From Balneolaceae bacterium (GTDB lineage: Bacteria > Bacteroidota > Rhodothermia > Balneolales > Balneolaceae), in contig JAGYJQ010000001.1 in the NCBI GenBank assembly GCA_018401935.1, positions 248,001 to 312,000 of the forward strand: a stretch of DNA of 64,000 nucleotides, written 5' to 3'. The notes beneath the pieces are model-generated. The model did not search any database. It was not told the origin of the DNA and worked only from the letters and a program-made list of their open reading frames with translations. The translations under genes and the position numbers were made by a program. Below are positions 35,522-45,517 of this stretch, in pieces; the stretch's first letter is position 1, and each line of letters opens with the position of its first letter.

Positions 35522-36868
35522 TTGGCTATACAAACATCTACTGAAAGAGGATCCTGGAATTCTAGATTAGGTTTTATATTAGCTGCGGCTGGTTCAGCGG
35601 TTGGATTAGGTAATATCTGGGGCTTCCCAACCAAAGTGGCTACCGAAGGTGGTGCCGCTTACCTAATCATTTATTTGTTATGTACCTTTTTAATTGGTTT
35701 TCCAGTCATGGTAGCTGAATTAAGTATAGGACGAGCCTCTAGGCGAAATCCTGTAGGAGCTTTTAAAGCCTTAAGTAGTAACAGATTCTTCCCTTTAGTT
35801 GGACTATGGGGAGTCATTTGTGGAGTGATGATCCTCTCCTTCTACTCCGTTATCGCTGGCTGGGCATTTGGATATGCATTTGAAGAAATATTTTATTTCC
35901 TTGGATGGACTCAAATGGCCGACCTACTGACCGATACAGGAAACGGCTGGAAAAATGCCTTATTGGCAGTCATATTTATGCTGGCTACCATTAAGATTAT
36001 CACTGGCGGTGTTAGCGATGGTATTGAGAAAGCTACTAAAACAATGATGCCCCTACTCATTGGGATTATTGTCATTATGATTCTTTACGTTCTTACCCAG
36101 GATGGAGCTATGGAAGGGGTGCGAGAATATTTACTACCCGATTTTTCGCGCATTACCACGGATTTAATCTTTTCAGCGATGGGGCAAGCCTTCTTCTCTC
36201 TGTCTTTAGGAATGGGTGCGCTCATCACCTACGGTTCTTACCTGAGTAAAAAAGAAAACATTCCTCAGGTAGCCGCTTTTGTAACACTGGCTGATGTAGG
36301 AATTGCTTTTTTAGCAGGTTTACTCATCATACCAGCTATGTATGTGGCTAGAAGCGCTGGAATAGAAATTTTTGTGGGCGATCAACTCGCGTCTAGTACT
36401 GATTTGGTATTTCAGATTTTACCAGCTCTATTTCATACTATTGGGGGCTTTGTTGGGGTAACTCTAGGGGTAGTATTTTTCTTACTATTAAGCATAGCCG
36501 CACTCACATCCACCATTTCATTATTAGAAGTTCCCGTGTCTTATGTCATTGATGAGCACCAAATGGAACGCCCAAAAGCGGCATGGTTGGTCGGACTTGG
36601 GGTAACGTTAATTTCAGTGATCATTGCATTTCAGACGAGTTTAATCGGTAGTTTCAGTTATATTTTTAGTGACTTGGGTTTACCCATTGGAGGATTGCTT
36701 ATCTGTTTATTTATAGCCTTTGTCTGGAAAAAAGAAGAAGCACTCAATGAGTTAGAACACGGCTTCCCCACCATCAAACAAAGCTTATTTGCAAAAGTAT
36801 GGCCCGTTTTTCTCTATGTAATTTGTCCTGCTGCGATTGCTTATAATATCATTAGCAACTTCCTATAG
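35522..36868 (+). CDS. Sodium-dependent SNF-family symporter
   Basis: A 448-residue inner-membrane transporter of the neurotransmitter:sodium symporter family with about 11-12 helices. The first helix carries AAAGSAVGLGNIWGFP, the unwound sodium/substrate site, and helix 6 has SLSLGMGALITYGSY. Bacterial members import amino acids with sodium. The start is TTG 35522, with GGAG at 35511-35514. Its twin of a different subgroup is on the other strand at 50.6-52.1 kb. Substrate cannot be told from sequence. Confidence 0.9.
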   Translation: MAIQTSTERGSWNSRLGFILAAAGSAVGLGNIWGFPTKVATEGGAAYLIIYLLCTFLIGFPVMVAELSIGRASRRNPVGAFKALSSNRFFPLVGLWGVICGVMILSFYSVIAGWAFGYAFEEIFYFLGWTQMADLLTDTGNGWKNALLAVIFMLATIKIITGGVSDGIEKATKTMMPLLIGIIVIMILYVLTQDGAMEGVREYLLPDFSRITTDLIFSAMGQAFFSLSLGMGALITYGSYLSKKENIPQVAAFVTLADVGIAFLAGLLIIPAMYVARSAGIEIFVGDQLASSTDLVFQILPALFHTIGGFVGVTLGVVFFLLLSIAALTSTISLLEVPVSYVIDEHQMERPKAAWLVGLGVTLISVIIAFQTSLIGSFSYIFSDLGLPIGGLLICLFIAFVWKKEEALNELEHGFPTIKQSLFAKVWPVFLYVICPAAIAYNIISNFL

Positions 36869-36889
36869 ACAGTTTAATTTGCTTAAAAC

Positions 36890-36920
36890 TTGTTAGTCAG
36901 GCCAAGTAGCTTTATTTTTG
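36890..36920 (+). promoter_or_regulatory. Bacteroidota-type promoter of efp
   Basis: TTG at 36890-36892 and TATTTTTG at 36913-36920, separated by 20 bases, match the Bacteroidota sigma pattern TTG / TAnnTTTG exactly, 26 bases before the efp ATG. Confidence 0.65.
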
Positions 36921-36946
36921 TTTATCCATCAACCCAATACTATTAG

Positions 36947-37516
36947 ATGTCCAAAGTATCGACTGCCGATTTCCGTAATGGAATGGTTTTAAATATGGAT
37001 GGTGTGTTATATGCCATTACTGAATTTCAACATGTAAAACCCGGCAAAGGACCCGCTTTTGTCCGCACGAAATTAAAAGGAATTGTAAACGACAAAAATA
37101 TTGATAAAACTTGGCGTTCTGGTGAAAAAACAGAAGCTGTTAGAGTTGAAACAAGGGAATATCAATATTTGTACAACGATGGCGAATCCTTCTATTTCAT
37201 GAATAACGCTACCTTTGAGCAAATTCCTGTTTTCCCCCATCAAGTAGAACGCAAAGAGTTTTTAATCGAAGGACAGAATTGTACAATTTTGTTCAACGCC
37301 GATGATGAACAAGTATTATACGCAGAACCTCCAGATCATTTAGTATTAAGAGTAGAACAAACAGATCCTGGCGTTAAAGGTGATACCGCTCAAGGTGGAT
37401 CTAAACCTGCAACATTAGAATCAGGTGCGGTGGTTAATGTACCTCTCTTTGTAAATGAAGGTGAATTAATCAAAGTTGATACCAGAACTGGAACTTACTT
37501 AGAACGAGCAAAATAG
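36947..37516 (+). CDS. efp: Translation elongation factor P
   Basis: A 189-residue factor that relieves ribosome stalling at proline runs. The three-domain layout is complete, and the exposed loop reads KPGKGPAF with Lys34 at the residue that is modified in many bacteria; no modification enzyme such as EpmA is nearby. It is followed after 135 bases by accB-accC, a common order in bacteria. A Bacteroidota-type promoter lies upstream. Confidence 0.97.
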   Translation: MSKVSTADFRNGMVLNMDGVLYAITEFQHVKPGKGPAFVRTKLKGIVNDKNIDKTWRSGEKTEAVRVETREYQYLYNDGESFYFMNNATFEQIPVFPHQVERKEFLIEGQNCTILFNADDEQVLYAEPPDHLVLRVEQTDPGVKGDTAQGGSKPATLESGAVVNVPLFVNEGELIKVDTRTGTYLERAK

Positions 37517-37535
37517 AACGAATTACGGAACTAAG

Positions 37536-37555
37536 ACTATGTAAAACAACATAGT
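37536..37555 (+). terminator. Weak hairpin after efp
   Basis: ACTATGT (37536-37542) pairs with ACATAGT (37549-37555) over seven bases with a six-base loop, 19 bases after the efp stop. It lacks a good U-run, so it may be an attenuating or RNA-processing stem and not a full terminator. Confidence 0.35.
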
Positions 37556-37591
37556 TTATAAATCAAATTCTTGGTAATGAATGAACCCATA

Positions 37592-37614
37592 ACCTATTAG
37601 GTCATACTTACCTA
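37592..37614. promoter_or_regulatory. Repeated ACCTA half-sites upstream of accB
   Basis: ACCTA (37592-37596), its inverted copy TAGGT (37598-37602) and a third ACCTA (37610-37614) are clustered 38 bases before the accB start. This symmetry suggests an operator for fatty acid synthesis genes. The bound factor is unknown. Confidence 0.4.
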
Positions 37615-37651
37615 TATTCTACATTAATTTAGAAAGAGCTAATTACTTATT

Positions 37652-38116
37652 ATGGATTTAAAACTAGTTAAAAAAATTATAGACCTTATTGCAGCCAGTG
37701 ACGTGAATGAAGTGGCCATCGAAGAAGGTGATTTTAAAATAAAAGTTAAAAAACTATCAGAAACATCTCAGGTCAGCTACACCCCACCAGTGGTAACTCA
37801 AGCTCCTCAATCCCCAAATCTGACTGTCACTCAAAACACAGGATCTTCGAACACGGCAGGTCCAACTACTACTCCTGCAAATACAATCGAAGCACCTATA
37901 GTTGGAACCTTTTATCAAGCACCTTCGCCTGATTCGGACCCCTTTGTGAAAGTGGGTGATAAGGTTCAATCCGGCCAAACGCTTTGTATTATTGAGGCGA
38001 TGAAGATTATGAATGAAATTGAATCAGATTGTTCAGGTACGATAACTGAGATTTTGGTTACTGATGGAACACCGGTGGAATTTGGTCAACCACTGTTTTC
38101 AATTTCTAAAGACTAG
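37652..38116 (+). CDS. accB: Biotin carboxyl carrier protein of acetyl-CoA carboxylase
   Basis: A 154-residue carrier. After an N-terminal helical part and a Pro/Thr/Ser-rich linker (about 41-79), the biotinyl domain covers 80-153; Lys118 in EAMKIMNE is the biotin site. It shuttles carboxybiotin between AccC and the carboxyltransferase in malonyl-CoA formation. It lies five bases before accC. Repeated half-sites lie in its leader. Confidence 0.96.
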   Translation: MDLKLVKKIIDLIAASDVNEVAIEEGDFKIKVKKLSETSQVSYTPPVVTQAPQSPNLTVTQNTGSSNTAGPTTTPANTIEAPIVGTFYQAPSPDSDPFVKVGDKVQSGQTLCIIEAMKIMNEIESDCSGTITEILVTDGTPVEFGQPLFSISKD

Positions 38117-38121
38117 TTTAC

Positions 38122-39477
38122 ATGTTCAACAAAATCTTAATTGCGAATAGAGGTGAAATAGCCCTACGCATTATTCGTACGTGCAAAGAAATGGGTATCC
38201 CGACCGTTGCCGTTTACTCGACTGCAGACAAAGACAGTTTACACGTTAAGTTTGCAGACGAAGCGGTGTGTATTGGGCCTGCTTCAAGTAAAGAAAGTTA
38301 TTTAAAAATCCCTTCTATATTAGCAGCTGCCGAAATTACAAATGCAGATGCTATTCACCCCGGATATGGATTTCTAGCAGAAAATGCTGAATTCTCAAGA
38401 ATTTGTGAAGAGCATGCGATAAAATTCATTGGCCCCTCACCCTACGCTATTTCTTCTATGGGAGATAAAGCTGTTGCCAAAGCAACTATGATCAATAATG
38501 AGGTTCCTGTTGTTCCCGGTAGTGATGGAGTAGTTACCTGTTACGAAGACGCCAAAACAGTTTGTGATGAAATAGGTTTTCCCGTAATTGTTAAAGCCTC
38601 TGCAGGGGGGGGTGGACGCGGAATGAGGGTGGTATTAAATGCGTCTGAACTGCAAAAAAACTTTGAGATGTGTCGCAATGAGGCCGAAACTGCCTTCAAT
38701 AATCCAGCTGTTTACATTGAGCGCTTTGTTCAAAATCCGCATCATGTCGAAATTCAGGTTCTAGCCGATCAACACGGCAATGCTATTTCTCTCGGGGAAA
38801 GAGATTGTTCGTTACAACGTAGGCATCAAAAAATCCTAGAAGAGGCTCCCTCTCCCCTTGTAACGCCCGCTCTGCGAGAAAAAATGGGGCAGGCTGCTAT
38901 AAATGCAGCGCTTTCTGTTCAATATGAGGGTGCGGGTACGGTAGAATTCCTGGTTGATGATGACCTCAATTTCTACTTTATGGAAATGAATACCAGAATA
39001 CAGGTCGAGCACCCGGTTACCGAACAAATTACTGGATATGACCTTATTGAAGAACAAATAAAGGTGGCCGCTGGAAAGTCTATTGCCGATTATCAAGTCA
39101 ACTTGTCTGGTCACTCCATAGAATGCCGAATTAATGCAGAGGATCCTGAATTTAATTTTCGACCCTCTGCCGGTGAAATCACGGTCTTTCATCCACCAGG
39201 AGGCCAAGGAGTTCGTCTAGATACCCATGTCTATTCAGGCTACCGAATACCACCTTATTACGATTCAATGATAGCAAAACTCATTGTTACGGCTAAAACC
39301 AGACCAGAAGCAATCATAAAGATGCGCAGAGCACTACAAGAGTTTATTATAGAGGGAGTCAAAACAACCATCCCCTATCATATTCAGTTAATGGATGATC
39401 CTAATTTTAACAAAGGGTCTGTAAGCACCAAATATTTAGAAACTTCTTTTACCTTTAAGGCCGAACAAAACGCCTAA
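38122..39477 (+). CDS. accC: Biotin carboxylase subunit of acetyl-CoA carboxylase
   Basis: A 451-residue ATP-grasp enzyme that carboxylates biotin on AccB. It starts with [16 protein letters not shown], has the glycine-rich ATP loop GGGGRGM near 163-169, and [15 protein letters not shown] and RINAEDP later. Length matches stand-alone AccC (about 450). The accA and accD genes are not in the window. Confidence 0.97.
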   Translation: MFNKILIANRGEIALRIIRTCKEMGIPTVAVYSTADKDSLHVKFADEAVCIGPASSKESYLKIPSILAAAEITNADAIHPGYGFLAENAEFSRICEEHAIKFIGPSPYAISSMGDKAVAKATMINNEVPVVPGSDGVVTCYEDAKTVCDEIGFPVIVKASAGGGGRGMRVVLNASELQKNFEMCRNEAETAFNNPAVYIERFVQNPHHVEIQVLADQHGNAISLGERDCSLQRRHQKILEEAPSPLVTPALREKMGQAAINAALSVQYEGAGTVEFLVDDDLNFYFMEMNTRIQVEHPVTEQITGYDLIEEQIKVAAGKSIADYQVNLSGHSIECRINAEDPEFNFRPSAGEITVFHPPGGQGVRLDTHVYSGYRIPPYYDSMIAKLIVTAKTRPEAIIKMRRALQEFIIEGVKTTIPYHIQLMDDPNFNKGSVSTKYLETSFTFKAEQNA

Positions 39478-39497
39478 TCATTAAATAATTCACACAT

Positions 39498-39875
39498 ATG
39501 AGTACACCAAGTCATCTATTTTATACGAAAGATCATGAATGGGTTCAGATACATGATGATGGTACAGCCACCATTGGCATCACTGATTTTGCCCAAGGCG
39601 AATTAGGAGACATCGTTTTTGTTGAATTAAATGATGTGGGTGATGTATGTGAAAAAGAAGACACCTTTGGTACTGTTGAAGCTGTAAAAACGGTATCCGA
39701 TCTCTATGCTCCATTAGATGGGGAAATCATTGAAATCAACGAAGCACTTGAAAATGAACCTGAATTAGTGAATGACGATCCTTATGGACAAGGCTGGATG
39801 ATCAAAATTTCTATTTCGAATCCGGATCAACAAGCCGAATTGTTAGATTCCGAAGCCTATCAAGCACTTATTTAA
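39498..39875 (+). CDS. gcvH: Glycine cleavage system H protein
   Basis: A 125-residue lipoyl carrier. Lys64 in [13 protein letters not shown] is the lipoylation site, with TKDHEWV at the start. It carries the aminomethyl group in glycine breakdown; gcvT and gcvP are not in this window. It sits between accC (20 bases) and guaA (four bases), so it is probably co-transcribed with them. In some bacteria H protein also serves in lipoate transfer, which could explain its company with fatty acid genes. Confidence 0.95.
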   Translation: MSTPSHLFYTKDHEWVQIHDDGTATIGITDFAQGELGDIVFVELNDVGDVCEKEDTFGTVEAVKTVSDLYAPLDGEIIEINEALENEPELVNDDPYGQGWMIKISISNPDQQAELLDSEAYQALI

Positions 39876-39879
39876 AAGC

Positions 39880-41427
39880 ATGAGCCGTCATAATGAATGG
39901 ATTCTAATTTTAGACTACGGGTCTCAACTCACCCAGCTCATAGCTAGGCGACTTAGGGAACTCAACATCTACTGTGAAATACACCCGTACAATGTCGATT
40001 TAACTCAGGTTTCAACACCTCGTCCCTCCGGTATCATTCTCTCTGGTGGTCCAATGAGTGTAAACGACGATGGTGCACCCCATCTTCAGCCTGAAATTTT
40101 AGAGTTTGACACTCCTATTTTAGGTATTTGTTATGGTCTTCAACTACTCTCCCACACCTTAAAACCCGGATCGGTTGAACGAGCGGAAAAGAGGGAATAT
40201 GGACGAGCTCATTTGGTTATTAATGATGGACAAGACTTACTTAAAGATATTCCTCAGAACTCAGTTGTATGGATGTCACATGGAGATCATATTGAAGAGG
40301 TTGATTCAGATCTTGCGATCATAGCTCAGACTAAGAATGCTCATGTTGCTGCTATTAAGCATCGTTCTAAACCAATCTATGGAGTTCAATTTCATCCAGA
40401 AGTAGCGCACACGGAATATGGAACTCAATTACTATCGAATTTTGCACTTGGTATCTGTGGGTTAGTTGGAGACTGGACTGCTTCTTCTTTCATTGAAGAA
40501 CAAACCGAAGCCATTAGAACTAAAGTTGGTGATGATAAGGTACTTTGCGCATTGTCAGGCGGAGTAGATTCTACCGTAGTTGCAACGCTTCTGCACAAAG
40601 CTATAGGTGATCAGTTGTTATGTGTATTTGTAGATAATGGCTTACTGAGAAAAGATGAATTTGAAAGTGTTCTACGACTATATAAAGAAGAACTTCATTT
40701 ACCTGTGAAAGGAGTTGATGCGTCAGAACTTTTTTTAGACCGTTTAACAGGAGTTTCCGATCCTGAGGAAAAAAGAAAAATTATTGGTAAAACCTTTATC
40801 GATGTTTTTGACCAAGAAGTAAAAAACATTGATGCGTTTAAATATTTGGCACAAGGTACTCTGTACCCAGATGTTATAGAAAGTGTCTCATTCAAAGGAC
40901 CTTCAGCAACCATTAAATCACATCATAACGTGGGTGGTCTACCTGATAAGATGAAACTTCAACTCATTGAACCAGTACGTGAGTTATTTAAAGATGAAGT
41001 TAGGGTTGTAGGTCGAGCTTTGGGTATCCCCGATCATTTTATTGATAGGCACCCATTCCCTGGGCCCGGCTTAGGTATACGAGTACTAGGAGAGCTTAGT
41101 CGTGAAAAGTTGCAAATATTACGTGAATCGGATGCGATTTTTATAGAAGCACTAGTTGAATCTGGTTTGTATAAAGAGACCTGGCAAGCGTTAGCGGTAC
41201 TTCTACCAGTACAAAGTGTGGGTGTTATGGGCGATGAACGAACTTATGAGTACACCATTGCATTGCGAGCAGTAACCTCTACCGACGGTATGACCGCAGA
41301 TTGGGCACACCTACCTTATGAGTTTTTAGCAGAAGTATCTAATCGCATAATCAATGAAGTAAACGGAGTTAACCGGGTGGTCTATGATATAAGTTCTAAA
41401 CCACCTGCTACTATTGAATGGGAATAA
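39880..41427 (+). CDS. guaA: GMP synthase (glutamine-hydrolysing)
   Basis: A 515-residue enzyme that aminates XMP to GMP. The class I amidotransferase domain (about 1-195) has the catalytic Cys in GICYGLQLL near residue 84 and the QFHPEV His-Glu pair; the ATP-pyrophosphatase domain has LSGGVDSTV near 226; the C-terminal dimerisation domain ends with KPPATIEWE, typical of GuaA. It starts four bases after gcvH. Confidence 0.97.
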   Translation: MSRHNEWILILDYGSQLTQLIARRLRELNIYCEIHPYNVDLTQVSTPRPSGIILSGGPMSVNDDGAPHLQPEILEFDTPILGICYGLQLLSHTLKPGSVERAEKREYGRAHLVINDGQDLLKDIPQNSVVWMSHGDHIEEVDSDLAIIAQTKNAHVAAIKHRSKPIYGVQFHPEVAHTEYGTQLLSNFALGICGLVGDWTASSFIEEQTEAIRTKVGDDKVLCALSGGVDSTVVATLLHKAIGDQLLCVFVDNGLLRKDEFESVLRLYKEELHLPVKGVDASELFLDRLTGVSDPEEKRKIIGKTFIDVFDQEVKNIDAFKYLAQGTLYPDVIESVSFKGPSATIKSHHNVGGLPDKMKLQLIEPVRELFKDEVRVVGRALGIPDHFIDRHPFPGPGLGIRVLGELSREKLQILRESDAIFIEALVESGLYKETWQALAVLLPVQSVGVMGDERTYEYTIALRAVTSTDGMTADWAHLPYEFLAEVSNRIINEVNGVNRVVYDISSKPPATIEWE

Positions 41428-41445
41428 AGGATAAGGGGTTTAACT

Positions 41446-43269
41446 ATGACCAAATCGGTTGTTTATTTATTACTGTTTGTACTTTCATTGCTGTTAACAA
41501 TGGTTTCATCGTCACAGCTATTAGTTGCCCAAACAACCACAGCACTTTCTCAGAATCAAGAATTATTAGCCCTTTATGAGCAGGGTTTAGATAGTGTAAT
41601 TATACAACGATATTCCTCTCCAGTTACTGAAGCTGAATCTTATTACCTTGCGAGTAGTTATATACGACTGGGTCAATATAACCAAGCACTTATTCTCCTC
41701 TCAACCTTGACCAAAGCTTCTAATTCTGAGCAGTCCATTTGGTGGAATGCTGAGGCGAGTTTAGCCCAATCCAAGTTGCTTTTTTTTCTCGGTAATCATG
41801 CCACCGCTTTAGAACAGGCTTACGCCTTAACCATTCGTTCTACTGCAACCGAAAATCAGAAAAATAGAGCGGCCATGTTGGTAGAAGAAATTTTAGCATT
41901 CTTGAGTCCGTCATCTTTAGCCCAATTATTCACTAATCATTATCCTCTTGAGCTTAAAGCCAGTATACTCGAAGAGCTTATGTACGCTATACCATATGAG
42001 CTTGCTAGCAGTTACTTTTTAGATTTACAGCAGCTTGCTAAAGAATCAGTTGAGAGTAACAACCTTACTCTAAGTAGAATTGAACGGCAATTATCCACAC
42101 CAATTCAATACCGAAGTAGATATAATCCGACTAAACAGTATAACGCACCTAATGGATTTCACTACCGATTAGGGGTACTATTACCCACCTATACAGTTGA
42201 TGATCCAAGATACGCGGTTGTACAAGATTTATATAAGGGTATGTCCTTTGCCGCAGAAGAATTCAATGCCAACACAGCTGACGCAAAGATGTTCTTACTA
42301 TACAAATCTACCACAGATACCATGTCAATGAACATGGATGTACAAGCGGAACATTCAGAACTCCAACATTTCGCTCACACTCAATTCTCGTCCTTGGTTA
42401 TAGGAGACCGGGTTAATGCTATAATCGGGCCTTTGTTCTCAAACGAAGCGCCTCTCTATGCCCCATTGGCAGAAGAATATGAGATTCCAATATTTTTACC
42501 TCTAGCCAATGCCGATAGTCTAGATCTTCACAATAATTACATGTTTCAGGTGAATCCTAGTTTTAGCTCACAAGGTGCCAATTTAGCCAGATATGCGGTA
42601 GAAACCTTAGGCTACGATACCCTAGGTATTCTAGCAGAAAAAGGGAGCCTAGGGGAAGCAGCTGCCCACTCCTTTCTCAGAGAATCTGAACGATTAGGTG
42701 CTTTTGTAGCGTACGACTTTGTAGAAAATCTCGAAGAACGAGGCTATGGTATCACAGATTTTACGCAATATTTCACCACCGATACCCTAGATAGTGTAAC
42801 CATCATTGACGCGGTTTACGCCCCATTTACCGGGACCATTGCCCAAACTCTTATCGAGTCTCTACTCACAGATTTAGAAGCTATGCAAAGCACCATTGAT
42901 ATTCTAGGTTCAGAAGAATGGGGAGGTGTAACCATTAATTCCTCCAGACTTCCAGAAACCAATGTATACTTCAGTAGGGGCTTTTCCGTAGATACTACAC
43001 AAACCAAGACCCAACTATTTGCTACTTCATACCAAGAACGTTTTGGTGACTTACCTACTAATTTTAGTTATATAGGATACGATGTGGCGCATTATGTAAT
43101 GCGTGAACTATACTCAGTTAAAAATCCCAAGGCCTTAAAAAATCGGATAAAAACATCACCTGTCTATGATGGACATGCGTTCACAATCGATTTTCGCAAC
43201 ACCCATATAAATTCATCCGTCTTTATCCAGCATATCCCCTCTTTATCTACTCAAAATGAGGATAACTAG
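41446..43269 (+). CDS. Periplasmic ligand-binding protein with N-terminal TPR-like region
   Basis: A 607-residue exported protein with a signal peptide (about 1-29, ending LLVAQ). Residues about 45-200 form helical TPR-like repeats, and about 235-600 form a type I periplasmic-binding fold like Leu/Ile/Val receptors, with YRLGVLLPTY, IIGPLFSNEA, FLPLANAD and FSYIGYDVAHYV. This layout resembles LpoA-type activators of penicillin-binding proteins as well as ligand receptors; no ABC transporter gene is adjacent. It has AGGGG about eight bases before ATG and is 18 bases after guaA. It ends five bases from the convergent mltG gene. Confidence 0.75.
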   Translation: MTKSVVYLLLFVLSLLLTMVSSSQLLVAQTTTALSQNQELLALYEQGLDSVIIQRYSSPVTEAESYYLASSYIRLGQYNQALILLSTLTKASNSEQSIWWNAEASLAQSKLLFFLGNHATALEQAYALTIRSTATENQKNRAAMLVEEILAFLSPSSLAQLFTNHYPLELKASILEELMYAIPYELASSYFLDLQQLAKESVESNNLTLSRIERQLSTPIQYRSRYNPTKQYNAPNGFHYRLGVLLPTYTVDDPRYAVVQDLYKGMSFAAEEFNANTADAKMFLLYKSTTDTMSMNMDVQAEHSELQHFAHTQFSSLVIGDRVNAIIGPLFSNEAPLYAPLAEEYEIPIFLPLANADSLDLHNNYMFQVNPSFSSQGANLARYAVETLGYDTLGILAEKGSLGEAAAHSFLRESERLGAFVAYDFVENLEERGYGITDFTQYFTTDTLDSVTIIDAVYAPFTGTIAQTLIESLLTDLEAMQSTIDILGSEEWGGVTINSSRLPETNVYFSRGFSVDTTQTKTQLFATSYQERFGDLPTNFSYIGYDVAHYVMRELYSVKNPKALKNRIKTSPVYDGHAFTIDFRNTHINSSVFIQHIPSLSTQNEDN

Positions 43270-43274
43270 CTCTA

Positions 43275-44318
43275 CTAAGGCGTTGATTCTTCTCGTTGCC
43301 TTTTGATTCGATACTGCTCTTGAATCCAGTCTCTCCAGATTTTACTCGCCTTCTGATGATTCTCATAACTGGTACTAAAGGTATGAGTGCCTTCAGGACT
43401 CGCTACCATATACAGATAGTCATGACGTTCCGGCCGAGCCGCTGCCTCTAAACTAGTATAGGATGGATTAGTAATAGGGCCCGGAGGTAAACCATTAATT
43501 TGATACGTATTGTATGGATGCACGAAACTATAGTCTCTGTACAACAATCTTCTTCGTTCGCCTAACGCAAAATTTACTGTTGGATCTGCTTGTAGCCTCA
43601 TATTACTATTCAATCGATTCCAATAAAGCCCCCCTATCCTTTTCTTCTCTTCCTCAAATTTATACTCCCATTCGATGATCGAGGCCATAATTATCACCTC
43701 CTCCCATCGGGTTGATGTGAACGGCTCCCCCTCAATTAAGGTAGACAACGCTTTAGTGTTCTCCTTAATTAAGCGACCGATGACCGTTTTTGGCTGATCT
43801 GTCCAATACACTAGATACGTTTCTGGATACAATTGCCCAAGTACTCGCGTAGTATCAGAATTAACCGTAGCTAACCATTCCGTATCATGCAGGACTTCGA
43901 GAAAGTCTGTCTCATCATAGACACTCTGCTGATCTAATTGTTGCAGTATTGATTGAATATTCTGCCCAGGTAGTACGGTCAATGAAATAGGATCTTGTAA
44001 ACCTCTTCCAAGCTTTTCCAATAACTGATCCAATGAACCATGGTTGGTTAGCTGATAATGACCTCTAGGCACCGATCTCCATCCTGATAAACGCCTAGCC
44101 CATTCAAAAATTTCCGGATCCATAGATACCCCCTTTTGCTCTAATGTGCTAAATACACTGTCAATGGGTTGTGCATGCTCAATAAACAATGAAATATCAT
44201 TATCAGAAGAAAATGATTCTTTAATGAATTGCTCAGAATGTAGAAGATAATTTCTAGGGCTGAACACCAATAAAAAAGAAACGATGAAAAATACTAATTG
44301 AAGTACAAACGGATTCAT
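43275..44318 (-). CDS. mltG: Endolytic murein transglycosylase MltG
   Basis: A 347-residue inner-membrane enzyme (N-terminal helix about 5-20) that cuts nascent glycan strands and sets their length. The YceG domain shows LYPETYLVYW, the catalytic Glu in ASIIEWE near residue 213, LQADPTVNFALG, and NTYQINGLPPGPITNPS with a final HTFSTSYENH. It is a single minus-strand gene 74 bases downstream of the HD protein gene. Confidence 0.93.
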   Translation of the reverse strand: MNPFVLQLVFFIVSFLLVFSPRNYLLHSEQFIKESFSSDNDISLFIEHAQPIDSVFSTLEQKGVSMDPEIFEWARRLSGWRSVPRGHYQLTNHGSLDQLLEKLGRGLQDPISLTVLPGQNIQSILQQLDQQSVYDETDFLEVLHDTEWLATVNSDTTRVLGQLYPETYLVYWTDQPKTVIGRLIKENTKALSTLIEGEPFTSTRWEEVIIMASIIEWEYKFEEEKKRIGGLYWNRLNSNMRLQADPTVNFALGERRRLLYRDYSFVHPYNTYQINGLPPGPITNPSYTSLEAAARPERHDYLYMVASPEGTHTFSTSYENHQKASKIWRDWIQEQYRIKRQREESTP

Positions 44319-44392
44319 AAATAGTACGTTATGCGATGTGTGATTTCAAATGGAGTAGGACAGCAAAACGTCTTCAAGATAATCTAAATAAT

Positions 44393-44953
44393 TTATTCAA
44401 TGAGATTTTTCTCCTTAGCTTTTTGAAATACATCAATCAGAAAAAGTATGTGATCGGCTAAGGTGCTTTCGATGAGCTCCACTCCTTTATAAATATCGTC
44501 ACGTGAGACATTCGCAGCAAAATTTGGGGTTTTTAACTTTTTTGTAACCGATTTAACCTTCATTCCTTCATACCCTGTGGGTCGCAATAAAGAGACCGCA
44601 TGTATAAATCCAGATAACTCATCACAAGCAAATAAATAGCAATCCATTTCTGACTCAGCTAGTATACCCGTTCGCTCAGGGGCATGCGCCAGAATAGCAT
44701 GTTTAATCTCATCGGTGACCTCAACTTTAGGGAATATGTGCTCTACCGCATAGTTTGGGTGCTGATCGGGATACGCTTCCCAGTCTAGGTCATGCAACAA
44801 ACCACACAACCACCAATCGTGAATACTTTTTACGTCTTTCTCTAGTTTTTGCGCGTAAGCCTGCATGGCAATCGCAACCATATGTGAATGATTTAACAGA
44901 GAATTTGTTGTTATGTATTCACGAAGTAACAGTTTAGCAGATTCTTTTTCCAT
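44393..44953 (-). CDS. HD-domain metal-dependent hydrolase
   Basis: A 186-residue cytosolic protein with an HD fold: first His at residue 24 (NHSHM), the HD pair His54-Asp55 in LLHDLDWE, then HAILAHAPER and ACDELSGF with a further Asp. Such proteins act on nucleotides or other phosphate esters; the substrate cannot be inferred. It is divergent from the cytochrome c cluster. Confidence 0.8.
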   Translation of the reverse strand: MEKESAKLLLREYITTNSLLNHSHMVAIAMQAYAQKLEKDVKSIHDWWLCGLLHDLDWEAYPDQHPNYAVEHIFPKVEVTDEIKHAILAHAPERTGILAESEMDCYLFACDELSGFIHAVSLLRPTGYEGMKVKSVTKKLKTPNFAANVSRDDIYKGVELIESTLADHILFLIDVFQKAKEKNLIE

Positions 44954-45088
44954 TATGACTTTCGGATGTTAGTTGATGGTTTATTCAATCGATTAAGTAT
45001 CTTAGATGGTATAGACTGTGATATACCTCAATATAATGGTGAACAAAATAATAAAGTCCTTCAAACAAGTAACTATTCAAGATCTAGT

Positions 45089-45517
45089 ATGAATAAGCCA
45101 ACCATTCCATTTAATAAACGCACTTCTAGGACTCATTTTGCCATAGTCATTCTCATATTCGGCTTACTTAGTCTACAGTGTATGACAAATGTAGAAGAAA
45201 TTAATGGTGAACAAGTTCAGGATGTATCCTTTCAAGCCGAGGTTCAGCCTATTTTAGTACAGTACTGTGTCTCTTGCCATGGAAATACCGCAGGAATAAA
45301 TCTACATAGCTACGATGCGGTTATGAGTAATGAAGGTAATAATTGGAAGGATAATGTTGTGGTTCCAGGAGATGCAGAACATAGTGGGTTATATGATGTG
45401 TTGTTAGAACGTCCACAATTTCAGCTTCAGCAAATGCCCACTGGAGGGCCATATTTAACGGGTGACGAAATAGAAATCATTAAAACATGGATCAATGAAG
45501 GTGCAAAAAACAATTAA
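45089..45517 (+). CDS. Lipoprotein c-type cytochrome domain protein
   Basis: A 142-residue lipoprotein: the signal peptide ends in LSLQ-Cys31. A single haem c motif CVSCH (Cys60, Cys63, His64) sits in a domain like the planctomycete-type cytochrome (PSCyt1), with QMPTGGPYL supplying a likely distal Met and EIIKTWINEGA at the end. I start at ATG 45089, because the frame from ATG 44966 adds 41 residues ahead of the signal peptide. It overlaps the YceI gene by 23 bases. A role in periplasmic electron transfer is inferred. Confidence 0.8.
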   Translation: MNKPTIPFNKRTSRTHFAIVILIFGLLSLQCMTNVEEINGEQVQDVSFQAEVQPILVQYCVSCHGNTAGINLHSYDAVMSNEGNNWKDNVVVPGDAEHSGLYDVLLERPQFQLQQMPTGGPYLTGDEIEIIKTWINEGAKNN

